A stretch of 64,000 nt of DNA from Aeoliella mucimassa (GTDB taxonomy: Bacteria > Planctomycetota > Planctomycetia > Pirellulales > Lacipirellulaceae), in the NCBI RefSeq assembly GCF_007748035.1, contig NZ_CP036278.1, positions 1,798,001 through 1,862,000 on the forward strand. The letters run 5' to 3'. Every line of letters starts with the position of its first letter. Within the stretch, counting starts at the first letter, position 1. The notes under the pieces are model-generated. The model saw only the letters and a list, made by a program, of their open reading frames with translations, searched no databases and had not been told where the DNA came from. The translations under genes and the position numbers were made by a program. Positions 45,752 through 55,007 of this stretch are shown piece after piece.

Positions 45752-45928
45752 CCTCTCGCCGGATGATCCGCCCGGGATTTTGAGCGGGGATACTAGCGAG
45801 AGGCAAAACAAAGTGTCAAGAGCGTTCCCTTCGGCAGTACTATTCTGGCAGGCTAGCCCGATTGGCCTTGTCCCCTCGAATAGAACTCCTGTACATAGCT
45901 CTCCGCATTCTATTCGAAGCAATGCGGA
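45752..45928. promoter_or_regulatory. Divergent control region with several inverted repeats
   Basis: The 286-base gap between the two divergent polysaccharide operons contains three inverted repeats. The first pairs CCTCTCGC (45752-45759) with GCGAGAGG (45796-45803). The second pairs TCGAATAGAA (45876-45885) with TTCTATTCGA (45908-45917). The third pairs TCCGCATT (45902-45909) with AATGCGGA (45921-45928). The last two share bases 45908-45909, so as RNA they could be alternative structures ahead of the Wza-like gene. No clear -35/-10 pair or JUMPstart element was seen. Confidence 0.5.
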
Positions 45929-45968
45929 ACTCACTTGCGTTCTTCCCTTGTCACTGCGTCATAGCAAC

Positions 45969-47087
45969 ATGAAACAGAAGCCGCCAACGCCCTGGCAGTC
46001 TCCCTTGGTCTCGTTTGCCATTCTGTGGTTCGTGGTGGGAGCATGCGGCTGTCAGGTAGCTAACTATAGAGCTGCAAGCTTACCGCCCGAGATGCGCGCG
46101 CCGGCAACTCATGGTGCACCCAACATGTCGCTCTCGCGACTGTCGTCGATGGCCTCCGGCTCGTCGTTGCTCGCGGCCGGCGATCTGCTGAATATCACTG
46201 TGCTCAGTGGGCTGGAAGACGAACCCAAAGCAAAACCAGCACGCATCGGCGACGATGGCACCATCAACGTCCCGCTGGTCGGAGCGGTTCGCGTTGCGGG
46301 ACTCGACGAACAGCAAGCAGCGGAACTTGTGCGAGTTGCTGCAATTGAACGTGGTATCTTCCGTAATCCTCAGGTGACGATTCGTGTGACCGAACGGGCG
46401 ATGAACTACGTGACCGTACTCGGTGCTGTGAGCGAACCAGGTACCCATCCGGTGCCGAAGAGTTCGAGCAATCTGCTGGTGGCCATCGCAGCCGCTGGCG
46501 GTTTCACCGAGGAAGCGGGGACCGAAGTCGAAGTACTGCGGCAACCGCGGCGGTTATTGGCTGATAAAGAGAAGTCGGGCAATCCGTCCATGATTCAAAC
46601 CGTTGCGTTTGAAGGCCCAATGGCCCAAGTGCCGGAATCTCGTACCCAGCGGATCGACTTGGCAATGCTGAGCGATAGTTCGGCGGGCGAGGAAAAGAAT
46701 CTATCGATTGGCGATCAAGACGTGGTGATGGTGCATCCTTCGAAAAAACGGGTGGTGCATGTTTCTGGCTTGGTTCGCGAGCCGGACCAGTTTGAGATGC
46801 CGCGTGATCAAGACCTGCACGTGCTCGATGCGATTGCCATGGCTGGTGGAGCTAGCTCTCCGGTAGCGGACAAAGTTTTTGTTATCCGCCGTCTGGAAGA
46901 AGAGGCCGAGCCTCTCGTGATCCAGGTAAGCATCTCAAAAGCCAAGATGGATGGAAACGAAAACTTGCGACTAGCGCCAGGCGATATGGTGAGTGTGGAA
47001 ACGACGATCTCGACTAGTATTGTCGATAGCATCAAACACGTATTCCGCATCTCCGCTGGCGTGGGAGGAAACTTCCTTTCGTTCTAA
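45969..47087 (+). CDS. Polysaccharide export lipoprotein (Wza/BexD-like)
   Basis: Outer-membrane polysaccharide export protein, 372 residues from the ATG at 45969, which begins a lipoprotein signal (FAILWFVVGACGC, lipobox cysteine near residue 26-28). The poly-export domain opens LLAAGDLLNITVLSGLED and continues GDDGTINVPLVGAVRVAGLDEQQAAELV with VTIRV. Two SLBB domains follow: YVTVLGAVSEPGTHPVPKSSSNLLVAIAAAGGFTEEAG, then VVHVSGLVREPDQFEMPRDQDLHVLDAIAMAGGASSP. The upstream 82-codon extension lacks any signal. It heads the export operon with the Wzc-like kinase next. Confidence 0.92.
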   Translation: MKQKPPTPWQSPLVSFAILWFVVGACGCQVANYRAASLPPEMRAPATHGAPNMSLSRLSSMASGSSLLAAGDLLNITVLSGLEDEPKAKPARIGDDGTINVPLVGAVRVAGLDEQQAAELVRVAAIERGIFRNPQVTIRVTERAMNYVTVLGAVSEPGTHPVPKSSSNLLVAIAAAGGFTEEAGTEVEVLRQPRRLLADKEKSGNPSMIQTVAFEGPMAQVPESRTQRIDLAMLSDSSAGEEKNLSIGDQDVVMVHPSKKRVVHVSGLVREPDQFEMPRDQDLHVLDAIAMAGGASSPVADKVFVIRRLEEEAEPLVIQVSISKAKMDGNENLRLAPGDMVSVETTISTSIVDSIKHVFRISAGVGGNFLSF

Positions 47088-47135
47088 TGATCGAGCCTTC
47101 TGGCCCCTTCCTTCATTTGCTCACAGCCTCCCATC

Positions 47136-49418
47136 ATGTTGAAGACTCCCGAATCAAACAATCTATCCAGCATGGAGCAGTCGGATGATATCTCTACATC
47201 CGACATGATTCACGCTGGGCTTCGGATATGGCGAACACTCAGTTACCGCCGCTACTACGTGATCGCATCGCTAGTGGTGTGCTGCGTGCTTGGTTTCGCC
47301 TACTATTTGGCTGCTCCGCGCTATTATCAGTCGACAGCAAAACTGCTGATCAACGAACGCAAGGCAGACGAACTCACTAGCGTTGGCGATCAGATCGCCA
47401 ACGACGACCTGATGGCCAACCAACGCGACTTGGTGACCAGTGCCATCGTGGTGAGCAACGCACTTGCCAATCTCGACTCGGAGCATCTGATCGATCTCGA
47501 ACGAGTGCCACGCAGTGATTGGGTAGAGGACCTCACCGATCGTTTGTCGGCTTCGATCAGTCGCAAAGGTAGCTTTGTGGAAGTGCGATATCGTTCGCTC
47601 GATCCCGATGCCGCCGCCGCGGTAGTGAGCGAGGTGGTGAACTCCTATTTGAGTTTTGTCGACCAAACTCATAAAGGGTCGGCAGGCGACACGATCGAAA
47701 TGCTCGATGGTCGGCTCAAGCAAGTACAAACCGATATTCAAGACAAACAGCGCCAGCTCATTGAGCTTCGCGACCGAGTTGGCCACTTGGCTTTAGGCGA
47801 TGAAAAGGAAGCCATCGATCCTATTGTACAGCGGGCGTTAAGCCTGAATGAAAGTTGGATCGAAGCCCAGCAGCAACGGGTTGACCTCGAAGCACGACTG
47901 GCTGCGGTGAATTCGTCGATTGCTCGTGGTGACGACATGCGCCAGCACCTGATGTCTCTCGAGGAAACGTTGGGCCAGCAAGTGCTCATTTCATCCTTGG
48001 GAATGTCGAGCGACGATCTGTCAAGCATCCGCGAGCGAGAACGCGAGCGGCTAGAAGCAGAACGCGAAATGCAAAGCCTGTCCCCTTATCTTGGCCCGAA
48101 CAACCCGCGGATGCTTGAGCTAAAAGCACGCATCGATGGCATCGATCAGTACCTAACGAATTACCGTACTGCTGCCGGACAGCGAATTGCTGGCATGACT
48201 GGCAATGAGCTGGGGCCGATGATGCAAGAACTCTTGCGGCAATCCATCGCCCAAACGCTGGAACAGGAAAAACAAAAGGAAGCCGCTTTCGTGGCTGCCC
48301 GCACCGAAGCAGCCAAACAAAGTAGTCAACTGGTGGAGCTACGCACCTGCGAGCGCGATTTGGTGCGACTCGAAAACCTGCACGATAGTTTGATCGATCG
48401 CCTCGACTCGGCGGACATTTATCAATCGCAGGGGCCGATTCAAGCCGTGGTGGTGGAAGACCCCCTGCCTGAACTAAAGCCAGTCTCGCCGAGAATCAAA
48501 ACCGTGTTCCTGATGTCGGTGCTCTCGGGATTAATCGTCGGTGTTTCGCTGGCATACATTCAGGACGCACTTGACGACCGCTTCAATTCGCCGGAAGAAC
48601 TCACCGCCCAGCTTGGGGTGCCAGTGCTTACCTTGGTGCAGCGACTGGAACCGTTGGTTGGCGACGGGCTGCAATCGCTCCACACTCATATGTGTCCGAA
48701 TGCGTCGGACAGCGAGGCGTTTCGTACCTTGCGTACTTCGTTGTCGCTGATGACCGACGCTTCCGAGCGAATTTTGGTCTCGAGTGCCGAACCGAGCGAC
48801 GGAAAGACCACCGTATCGGCCAATCTGGCGGTGGCTTTTGCCCAGGCTGGTAAACGCACTTTGGTCATCGATGCCGACCTGCGTCGCCCTGGCATGACCA
48901 CCTTGCTCGGACTTAAAGGGCAAGCCGGTGTTGCCGACATTCTTACTTCGGAAGAACCTACGGCCAGCATCGCCCCTCGTCATGTCGTTCACACCGACGA
49001 ACCACGACTCGACGTGATTCCGGCTGGCCTACGGCGTCCGAATCCAGCGGAGCTGCTTTCGAGCCAAGAGTTTATCGAACTGCTGGCTTGGGCCGATTCG
49101 CAGTACGACCAAGTGCTGGTCGATTGTCCCCCGGTCCTAGCGGTGAGCGATGCTCAAATCGTGGGCCGGCTTGTGGATGGAGCCATCCTGGTGGTGCGTC
49201 CCGACAAGAACCATCGCCGGTTGGTCGCCCGTGCATGCGAGAGCTTCCGCAATACTGGAAGCCAAGTGCTAGGCGTGGTGGCCAATGATGTGAGCGACAT
49301 GCATGGCTCCGGCTACGGCTATGGCTACGGGTACAGCTACCATAGCGAAGATGAGGAAGAGCCACTGCCTGGCGAGGCATCGCTTCCTCACGACGACGAT
49401 TCTCGTCGCGCCGCTTAA
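47136..49418 (+). CDS. Wzc-like chain-length determinant fused to tyrosine autokinase
   Basis: The 760-residue protein has a first membrane segment (YVIASLVVCCVLGFAYYLAA), a long periplasmic coiled-coil Wzz domain, a second membrane segment at about residue 455-475 and a C-terminal BY-kinase domain. The kinase has Walker A SAEPSDGKTT (about 550), Walker A' VIDADLRRPGMTTL and Walker B VLVDCPPVL. The tail has five tyrosines in SGYGYGYGYSYHS, the autophosphorylation cluster. It would control polymer length and export with the Wza-like protein. No Wzb-like phosphatase is nearby. Confidence 0.93.
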   Translation: MLKTPESNNLSSMEQSDDISTSDMIHAGLRIWRTLSYRRYYVIASLVVCCVLGFAYYLAAPRYYQSTAKLLINERKADELTSVGDQIANDDLMANQRDLVTSAIVVSNALANLDSEHLIDLERVPRSDWVEDLTDRLSASISRKGSFVEVRYRSLDPDAAAAVVSEVVNSYLSFVDQTHKGSAGDTIEMLDGRLKQVQTDIQDKQRQLIELRDRVGHLALGDEKEAIDPIVQRALSLNESWIEAQQQRVDLEARLAAVNSSIARGDDMRQHLMSLEETLGQQVLISSLGMSSDDLSSIRERERERLEAEREMQSLSPYLGPNNPRMLELKARIDGIDQYLTNYRTAAGQRIAGMTGNELGPMMQELLRQSIAQTLEQEKQKEAAFVAARTEAAKQSSQLVELRTCERDLVRLENLHDSLIDRLDSADIYQSQGPIQAVVVEDPLPELKPVSPRIKTVFLMSVLSGLIVGVSLAYIQDALDDRFNSPEELTAQLGVPVLTLVQRLEPLVGDGLQSLHTHMCPNASDSEAFRTLRTSLSLMTDASERILVSSAEPSDGKTTVSANLAVAFAQAGKRTLVIDADLRRPGMTTLLGLKGQAGVADILTSEEPTASIAPRHVVHTDEPRLDVIPAGLRRPNPAELLSSQEFIELLAWADSQYDQVLVDCPPVLAVSDAQIVGRLVDGAILVVRPDKNHRRLVARACESFRNTGSQVLGVVANDVSDMHGSGYGYGYGYSYHSEDEEEPLPGEASLPHDDDSRRAA

Positions 49419-49470
49419 TAGCTTCTAGGAATCGGACACCTAGAAACCTAAATTTAGGATGCAATGACTC

Positions 49471-52173
49471 ATGTTTGGGATAACCAAAAGTCGAAAACTC
49501 TCGCCGTTTGCTTTGATTGGCAACTGGCAATGGGAGCAGGTGTTCGACCAAACCGTGCATCATATGCTGTGGGGCATGATTGTGCTTGCCCCGCTTTTTT
49601 GGGGCGGACGAGGCGAGATTGCTCGCCTGGTTTATGCGATTCTCTCCGCGGCCCTAGTAACGATATGGCTGGTAAGGCAATGGTTGTCGGGCCGTAGTGA
49701 GTGGAACTGGTCGCCGGTCTTCTGGTTACCATTGCTCGCTGTCGCGTGGATGGTGCTTCAGCTCATTCCAATGCCGAGTGCAGTGATCGAATGGTTCGCA
49801 CCACGAACCACCGAACTGCTGCCACTTTGGCAGGACCAAGCGTGGCTCGAGCAGTATGGCCTCACGGGGTGGAGCACGTTGTCGCTCGACCCGGTGAGTG
49901 GTCAGGTTTCGATGGCAATGATGCTCTCCTGCTCGCTGACGATGGTCGTCGTCTTTTCGCGGATGCGAAACGAGACATTTGCGAACCAAATCGTCCTCTG
50001 GATCGCCCAGTCAGGCACGTTCATGGCTGTGTTCGGATTGCTTCAGCACCTGACGGCTGGTGGTCTCTTCTTCTGGGTTTACAAGTATCCCTTCCGCGTC
50101 TCCGACGACTATGTTTGTGGTAGCTTCATCAATCACAACCATTTCGCCAGTTTCTTGGTGATGAGTGCAGGGGCCATTGTCTATCAACTGATGATGGCGG
50201 TGCCGGCTTCGATGAAATCGCTTCCTGTACATGGTCGACACCAGTCCTTCACGTTCGATAAAGCTACTCTGACCGTCGTTGGGTGGGCTGCGTCGCTGGC
50301 GGTTACGGTGCTTGCTTTGATCATGTCGGCGTCCCGCGGGGCTATGCTCGCTGCGGTCGCAGCCACTCTGGTGCTCTTAGCGGTATACTTGAAGAAACGC
50401 TTGATTGGCGTGGTTCCGTTGGTGACGACCATTATCGTAGCGGCTGTCGTGGTGATTGGCATGTCGCTACAAGTCGACGAACGTTTCACCGATCGCTTGG
50501 GTGACCTCACCAGTGGATCGATAGACGCGGTAGACCACGATGGTGCCCGCCGAGCCATTTGGAATGCAAACTTGCAAGCGATTTCGCACGGGTGGTTGGT
50601 GGGAGCAGGCGCGGGGAGCCACGCGATGGTTTATCCGGCCTATCTCGACCGCACCCACACAAAAGTGTTCACCCATGCCGAAAATGGTTACCTGCAAGTC
50701 GCCACCGAACTTGGGTTGCCTGGTATTGCGTTGCTAATTGCGATGGGAGTAACAACCGTCCGCTGGGCAATCGCGGCCTGGAAAAACTGTACCACCCGTG
50801 AACAGTCTGCCTTGTTGGGAGCGGTGCTGGCAGGCATCGCGGCCAGCGCCGTGCATAGCCTTACCGATTTTGTGTGGTACATCCCGGCCACTTTCACACT
50901 GCTGATCTTATTGATGGCGGTCCTGCGTTATTTGGCAAAGGGCCAGGATGACCATCGCAAGGCGGATACATCAACTAGTCGACCTTCGCCAGATTTAGCA
51001 CTGGTCGCCATGTGTTCCATCATTGTGATGGGGGTGATTCTCATCCGTCCGGCGCTGGCAAGCAGTGCGATGGGAGCCTACCTGGCCGCGTCGGAAGCCG
51101 ATAGCTGGCGGCAACCGCTTACGTTGCGGGATGCAGCGGAAACCGGCGATCTCGGCAAGCTGGAAGCCGACGAGTCGATTCTCGTGCGCAAAATCGAAGC
51201 TTTGCGGAAAGTAGTGAGCCTCGATCCCAGTGATTCCGGCGCCCACATGCGACTCTCTCGTGCCTATCTGCAGTGGTTCGATCTGCGCGCCCCGGTTCGC
51301 GAAAATCGCATGAGTCTAGGCCATATTCAGCTCGCAGTGGCCGACGGTGGATTTACCTCGCCAGAGCAAATCGAGTCGTGGCTCGAGCGAGCGATTGGTC
51401 CAGACGTAGCGTTTCTCGAAGCGGCAGAAAAGCACGCCTTGCGGTCACTACAATTGTGCCCGTTGCAGGAAATGAGCTATGTCTGCCTGGCAAGCGTGGC
51501 GTTTCTGCATGACCGTCCCGTGGAACCGCTGCTAGCACAAGCCGATAAGCTTGCTCCCCAAGACGGGAACCTGTTGTTTGAGATTGGTAAAAGACACATG
51601 GCTGTCAACAACCTGGAACAAGCCATCGAATACTGGGTGCGAAGTTGCGAGCATCCTGGACAACATCGATTCATGGTCGTGGCCTCGATGGCAGGTAACA
51701 TCCCCGTCAACCACTACCTTACCACCTTTGCTCCTGATTGGCAGACACTGCGATTAGTCTGGAAGCGGTATCGCGATACGGCCGACCCAGAGTCGCTTGC
51801 CGAATTGCTCGAATACGCTGAACAGCGGGCGGACGAATACGACCCAGCCTCGGCCAACGTGCAGGAACCCTACATTTGGATCTGGTTGGCCGCTATGTAC
51901 AAGGATGTAGGAAACGAATCGCACCAGATTGCCTGTCTCGAACGAGCGATGGACTTGAACCCCACGTTGGTTCCTGTGCGTAAGAGCTACGCGGTTGCTT
52001 TGCTTGAGGCTGGGAAGTTCAACGAATGCGAGTCGCATTTCCGCTGGTGCTTGGCGCGAGACTCTACCGACAGAAGCCTGCGACAGTACTTGCACAAAGC
52101 CACGTCCGGTAAACGCCGGCAAGAGGTGGTGCCCAGCACGGCCACTCGAGTCCGTTCTAATCGATATCAATAG
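49471..52173 (+). CDS. O-antigen ligase/polymerase-domain membrane protein with C-terminal TPRs
   Basis: The 900-residue protein has about 12 membrane segments in the first 520 residues, with the O-antigen ligase (Wzy_C/WaaL) region around SRGAMLAAVAATLVLLAVYLKKRL and GWLVGAGAGSHAMVYPAY with the later His in FTHAENGYLQVATELGLPGIALL. The last 300 residues are TPR-like (LLFEIGKRHMAVNNLEQAIEYWV, IACLERAMDLNPTLVPVRKSYAVALLEAGKF). With a Wzy-like gene also present, this may be a ligase that attaches polymer to an acceptor, or a second polymerase. Confidence 0.85.
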   Translation: MFGITKSRKLSPFALIGNWQWEQVFDQTVHHMLWGMIVLAPLFWGGRGEIARLVYAILSAALVTIWLVRQWLSGRSEWNWSPVFWLPLLAVAWMVLQLIPMPSAVIEWFAPRTTELLPLWQDQAWLEQYGLTGWSTLSLDPVSGQVSMAMMLSCSLTMVVVFSRMRNETFANQIVLWIAQSGTFMAVFGLLQHLTAGGLFFWVYKYPFRVSDDYVCGSFINHNHFASFLVMSAGAIVYQLMMAVPASMKSLPVHGRHQSFTFDKATLTVVGWAASLAVTVLALIMSASRGAMLAAVAATLVLLAVYLKKRLIGVVPLVTTIIVAAVVVIGMSLQVDERFTDRLGDLTSGSIDAVDHDGARRAIWNANLQAISHGWLVGAGAGSHAMVYPAYLDRTHTKVFTHAENGYLQVATELGLPGIALLIAMGVTTVRWAIAAWKNCTTREQSALLGAVLAGIAASAVHSLTDFVWYIPATFTLLILLMAVLRYLAKGQDDHRKADTSTSRPSPDLALVAMCSIIVMGVILIRPALASSAMGAYLAASEADSWRQPLTLRDAAETGDLGKLEADESILVRKIEALRKVVSLDPSDSGAHMRLSRAYLQWFDLRAPVRENRMSLGHIQLAVADGGFTSPEQIESWLERAIGPDVAFLEAAEKHALRSLQLCPLQEMSYVCLASVAFLHDRPVEPLLAQADKLAPQDGNLLFEIGKRHMAVNNLEQAIEYWVRSCEHPGQHRFMVVASMAGNIPVNHYLTTFAPDWQTLRLVWKRYRDTADPESLAELLEYAEQRADEYDPASANVQEPYIWIWLAAMYKDVGNESHQIACLERAMDLNPTLVPVRKSYAVALLEAGKFNECESHFRWCLARDSTDRSLRQYLHKATSGKRRQEVVPSTATRVRSNRYQ

Positions 52174-52193
52174 CCTTTAAGTTATCACGTTCC

Positions 52194-54068
52194 ATGCCGT
52201 TAATCGCGAGCGACAAACCGAGCAGCCGACCTGGCCTTCACGTGGTGATTGCCATGGTGCTGCTGCTGTGCGCGATGAAAGCGGCTTACGTTCTCGCCTA
52301 CTGCCTGCGGTTCGATGGGTTCCCTACCGGCGAGTTTGCCTGGCGGCTGTGGGCAACGTTGCCGTGGGTGCTGGTCGCCAAGATGATGGCTGCTAGTTGG
52401 TTTAATGTGCATCGAGGCTGGCATCGCTTTGTTACTTTTCACGATCTGGGGACCATTGCCAAGGCCATGACTTGTGGCACTGTTGGCGTGGTGCTAATCG
52501 ATTGGTTTTTGGTGCCGGAGTATTCTATTCCCCGCACCGTTGTGCTGGTCGACTGGGGTGGTTCGATTGCCTTGGTGGGCTTGCTTCGCTCCGTACCCCG
52601 GGCGTGGCGGCATTTGCAGCAGCAGTGGAGCGACTCGGATACTCGCTTGCGAGCACTGATTGTGGGAGCCAACGAGTCGGGCGAAAACTTGCTGCGGGCC
52701 ATCTCGCATAATCGCCGGCTCAACTACCAGGTGCTTGGCTTTGTCGACGAAACACCAAGTCTGGTTGGTCACCGCATCGCCGGCGTGCCGGTGGTGGGTA
52801 CGCTCGACGAGCTGGCCGAACTGGCCGCACGCTACTCGGTCGATGAAGTGCTGATTCACTCCGGCGACTTGCCAGGCAAGACCGTTCGCGAGCTGATGGA
52901 AACAGCCAACGACTACGCGTTCAACATCAATGTGCTCCCCAACTACGAGCAGCTGCTCGGTGGCAAAGTAAGCGTACAACCTCGGGCGGTAGCCATCGAA
53001 GACCTGTTGCGCCGCGAATCGCTCTCGCTCGATACGCCCGCGATCAGCCAATGGTTGCGGGGCCGAACCGTGCTCGTCACTGGATCGGCGGGGAGCATTG
53101 GTTCTGAGATTTGCCGACAGTTGGTCGCGTTACGTCCTGGTAAGATCGTGGTGGTCGATCGATCGGAGACGGGGCAGTTTTTCCTCGATCGTGAACTACG
53201 CCGGTTGGCCGACGATCTAGAGATTGTCGTCGCGCTGGCCGATCTGACCGATCAGGTTCGCATGAAGGCCGTGTTCGAGGAGCACCAACCCGACATTGTG
53301 TTTCATGCGGCGGCCTACAAGCATGTGCCGCTCATGGAGGATCATCCCGGCGAGGCCATCAAGAACATTGTGCTCGCCACACGACACGTGGTCGACCTGG
53401 CCGAAGAATACCAGGCCCAAGGCTTGGTGATGATCTCTACCGACAAAGCGGTGAACCCCACCAGCGTGATGGGGTCGTGCAAGCAATTGGCCGAACGCTA
53501 CGTGCAGGCGAAGGCCGCCACGTCGTCGTGCCGGTTCATCACGGTGCGGTTCGGCAACGTACTCGACTCAGCGGGCAGTGTGGTTCCGGTGTTTCGCGAG
53601 CAGATCGCCCGCGGCGGTCCGATCACCGTGACTCACCCCGACATCATTCGCTTTTTCATGATGATCCCCGAGGCGGCTCAACTCGTCATCCAGGCGGGAG
53701 CGATGGGGCAGGGGGGCGAGATTTTCGTGCTCGACATGGGCGAGCCGGTCAAGATCGTCGACCTGGCCCGCGACATGATCCGTCTCTCCGGACTTCGCGA
53801 GGGAGAAGACATCGAGATCGAGTTCACCGGCCTGCGCCCTGGCGAAAAGCTGTTCGAAGAACTCTACGGCGAGCAGGAAACCCACCGCAAGACGTCGCAC
53901 CCCAAGATCATGGTCGCCGACAGCCAGTCGTGGCACTTGGTGCAGGTAGTGAACGAAATCAGCCAGCTCGCCGAACTGTCCAACGCCCGGCCCGAGCGGG
54001 TCCGGCAAGCCCTGTCCGAAGTGGTGCCGCTGTACCACGAACCTGCTGCCGAACGGCGGGCGGCTTAG
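52194..54068 (+). CDS. WbpM/CapD-type nucleotide-sugar dehydratase/epimerase, membrane-anchored
   Basis: The 624-residue protein has about four N-terminal membrane segments, a first Rossmann-like domain (ALIVGANESGENLLRAI) and a catalytic SDR domain with RTVLVTGSAGSIGSEICRQL at about residue 295. The active-site region STDKAVNPTSVMGSCKQLAE has Met in the place of the usual Tyr, as in large WbpM-type UDP-GlcNAc 4,6-dehydratases. FTGLRPGEKLFEEL near the end is conserved. It should make a 4-keto-6-deoxy sugar, matching the reductase in the other operon. Confidence 0.93.
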   Translation: MPLIASDKPSSRPGLHVVIAMVLLLCAMKAAYVLAYCLRFDGFPTGEFAWRLWATLPWVLVAKMMAASWFNVHRGWHRFVTFHDLGTIAKAMTCGTVGVVLIDWFLVPEYSIPRTVVLVDWGGSIALVGLLRSVPRAWRHLQQQWSDSDTRLRALIVGANESGENLLRAISHNRRLNYQVLGFVDETPSLVGHRIAGVPVVGTLDELAELAARYSVDEVLIHSGDLPGKTVRELMETANDYAFNINVLPNYEQLLGGKVSVQPRAVAIEDLLRRESLSLDTPAISQWLRGRTVLVTGSAGSIGSEICRQLVALRPGKIVVVDRSETGQFFLDRELRRLADDLEIVVALADLTDQVRMKAVFEEHQPDIVFHAAAYKHVPLMEDHPGEAIKNIVLATRHVVDLAEEYQAQGLVMISTDKAVNPTSVMGSCKQLAERYVQAKAATSSCRFITVRFGNVLDSAGSVVPVFREQIARGGPITVTHPDIIRFFMMIPEAAQLVIQAGAMGQGGEIFVLDMGEPVKIVDLARDMIRLSGLREGEDIEIEFTGLRPGEKLFEELYGEQETHRKTSHPKIMVADSQSWHLVQVVNEISQLAELSNARPERVRQALSEVVPLYHEPAAERRAA

Positions 54069-54099
54069 TCGGGCCGTTGGTGCTATTCCCGCTCGTAGC

Positions 54100-54125
54100 A
54101 AGGAGTAAAGGGAAGGAGTAAAGGG
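54100..54125 (+). repeat. Two tandem 13-bp direct repeats beside the transposase element
   Basis: AAGGAGTAAAGGG occurs twice without a gap, at 54100-54112 and 54113-54125. The second copy runs into the left inverted repeat of the transposase element. It could be a target or end-processing trace of the element. Confidence 0.6.
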
Positions 54126-54847
54126 GACATTCTACTTTTTCTAGGCTCCAGCGTGTGCTAAACTGTCGGCATGCCCAGAACTGCTCGCGCTTCGCAAGGT
54201 GGATTCGTTTATCACGTTCTCAATCGGGGGAACGCCCGGGGCGAGGTGTTTCACAAGGACGACGACTTCGCCGCGTTTGTCCATCTCATGGTCGAGGCGA
54301 GCGAGCGGCTCCCCATGCGGCTGGTTGGCTACTGCCTGATGCCCAACCACTTTCACCTGCTGCTGTGGTCCCACCACGACGGCGACCTCAGCCGCTGGAT
54401 GCAGTGGCTGCTCACTTCGCATGTGCGTCGCTACCATCGTCATTACCAATCGAGCGGGCACGTTTGGCAGGGGCGGTTCAAAGCGTTTCCGATCCAAGAC
54501 GACGAGCACTACTGGACCGTGCTGCGGTACGTCGAACGCAACCCGCTACGTGCCGGCCTGGTCGCGCGAAGCCAAGACTGGGAATGGTCGAGTCTGAAAT
54601 CCACCACACGGAGCTGCCCGGAAGAGCTGCTGAGTGATGGCCCGTTGGAAAAGTTTCGCGGCTGGACCAACTACGTCAACGGCACGGAGACAGAAGCGGA
54701 GCTGGCGGCATTGCGAAAGAGTGTCGAGCGAGGCACCCCCTACGGCGACACCGATTGGCAACACAAAACCGCCAAATCGCTAGGGTTGGAGTCATCGCTC
54801 CGACCACGGGGAAGACCAAAGAAGGCGGAAAAGTAGAATGTCCCCTT
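54121..54847 (+). mobile_element. REP-type transposase unit with perfect 19-bp inverted ends
   Basis: AAGGGGACATTCTACTTTT at 54121-54139 has its exact complement at 54829-54847, enclosing one transposase gene; the unit is 727 bases. The right arm contains the last codons and stop of the gene. Inverted REP-like ends around a single Y1/HUH gene are the arrangement known for RAYT elements, which are usually domesticated and fixed rather than freely moving. No other copy of the arm was noticed elsewhere in the window. Confidence 0.85.
54171..54836 (+). CDS. REP-associated tyrosine transposase (RAYT, Y1 HUH family)
   Basis: A 221-residue single-strand DNA nicking transposase related to IS200/IS605 TnpA. 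It opens MPRTARASQGGFVYHVLNRGN, has the HUH metal motif in CLMPNHFHLLL (about residues 60-66), the downstream region HVRRYHRHYQSSGHVWQGRFK with the candidate nucleophile Tyr, and YVERNPLRAGLVARSQDWEWSSL, the RAYT signature. The gene lies inside the 19-bp inverted repeats. All key motifs are intact. Confidence 0.93.
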   Translation: MPRTARASQGGFVYHVLNRGNARGEVFHKDDDFAAFVHLMVEASERLPMRLVGYCLMPNHFHLLLWSHHDGDLSRWMQWLLTSHVRRYHRHYQSSGHVWQGRFKAFPIQDDEHYWTVLRYVERNPLRAGLVARSQDWEWSSLKSTTRSCPEELLSDGPLEKFRGWTNYVNGTETEAELAALRKSVERGTPYGDTDWQHKTAKSLGLESSLRPRGRPKKAEK

Positions 54848-55007
54848 ATTGCCTCTGGACTGTACCTATTGCGTTGGAAAGGCTGCGAGGGATACAAGTT
54901 GTACGATCACGGTTTATATTACGACACAACTCCGCCACCCGACATGATATAAGAAATTAAGCACCTCTAATTCCTGTTTTAATCTGTTCTAAGGTTTCTT
55001 GAGCAAT

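Noticed and set aside
45723-45968. Extended N-terminus of the Wza-like protein
   Set aside because: The 82 extra codons hide the lipoprotein signal and cross the inverted repeats of the control region.
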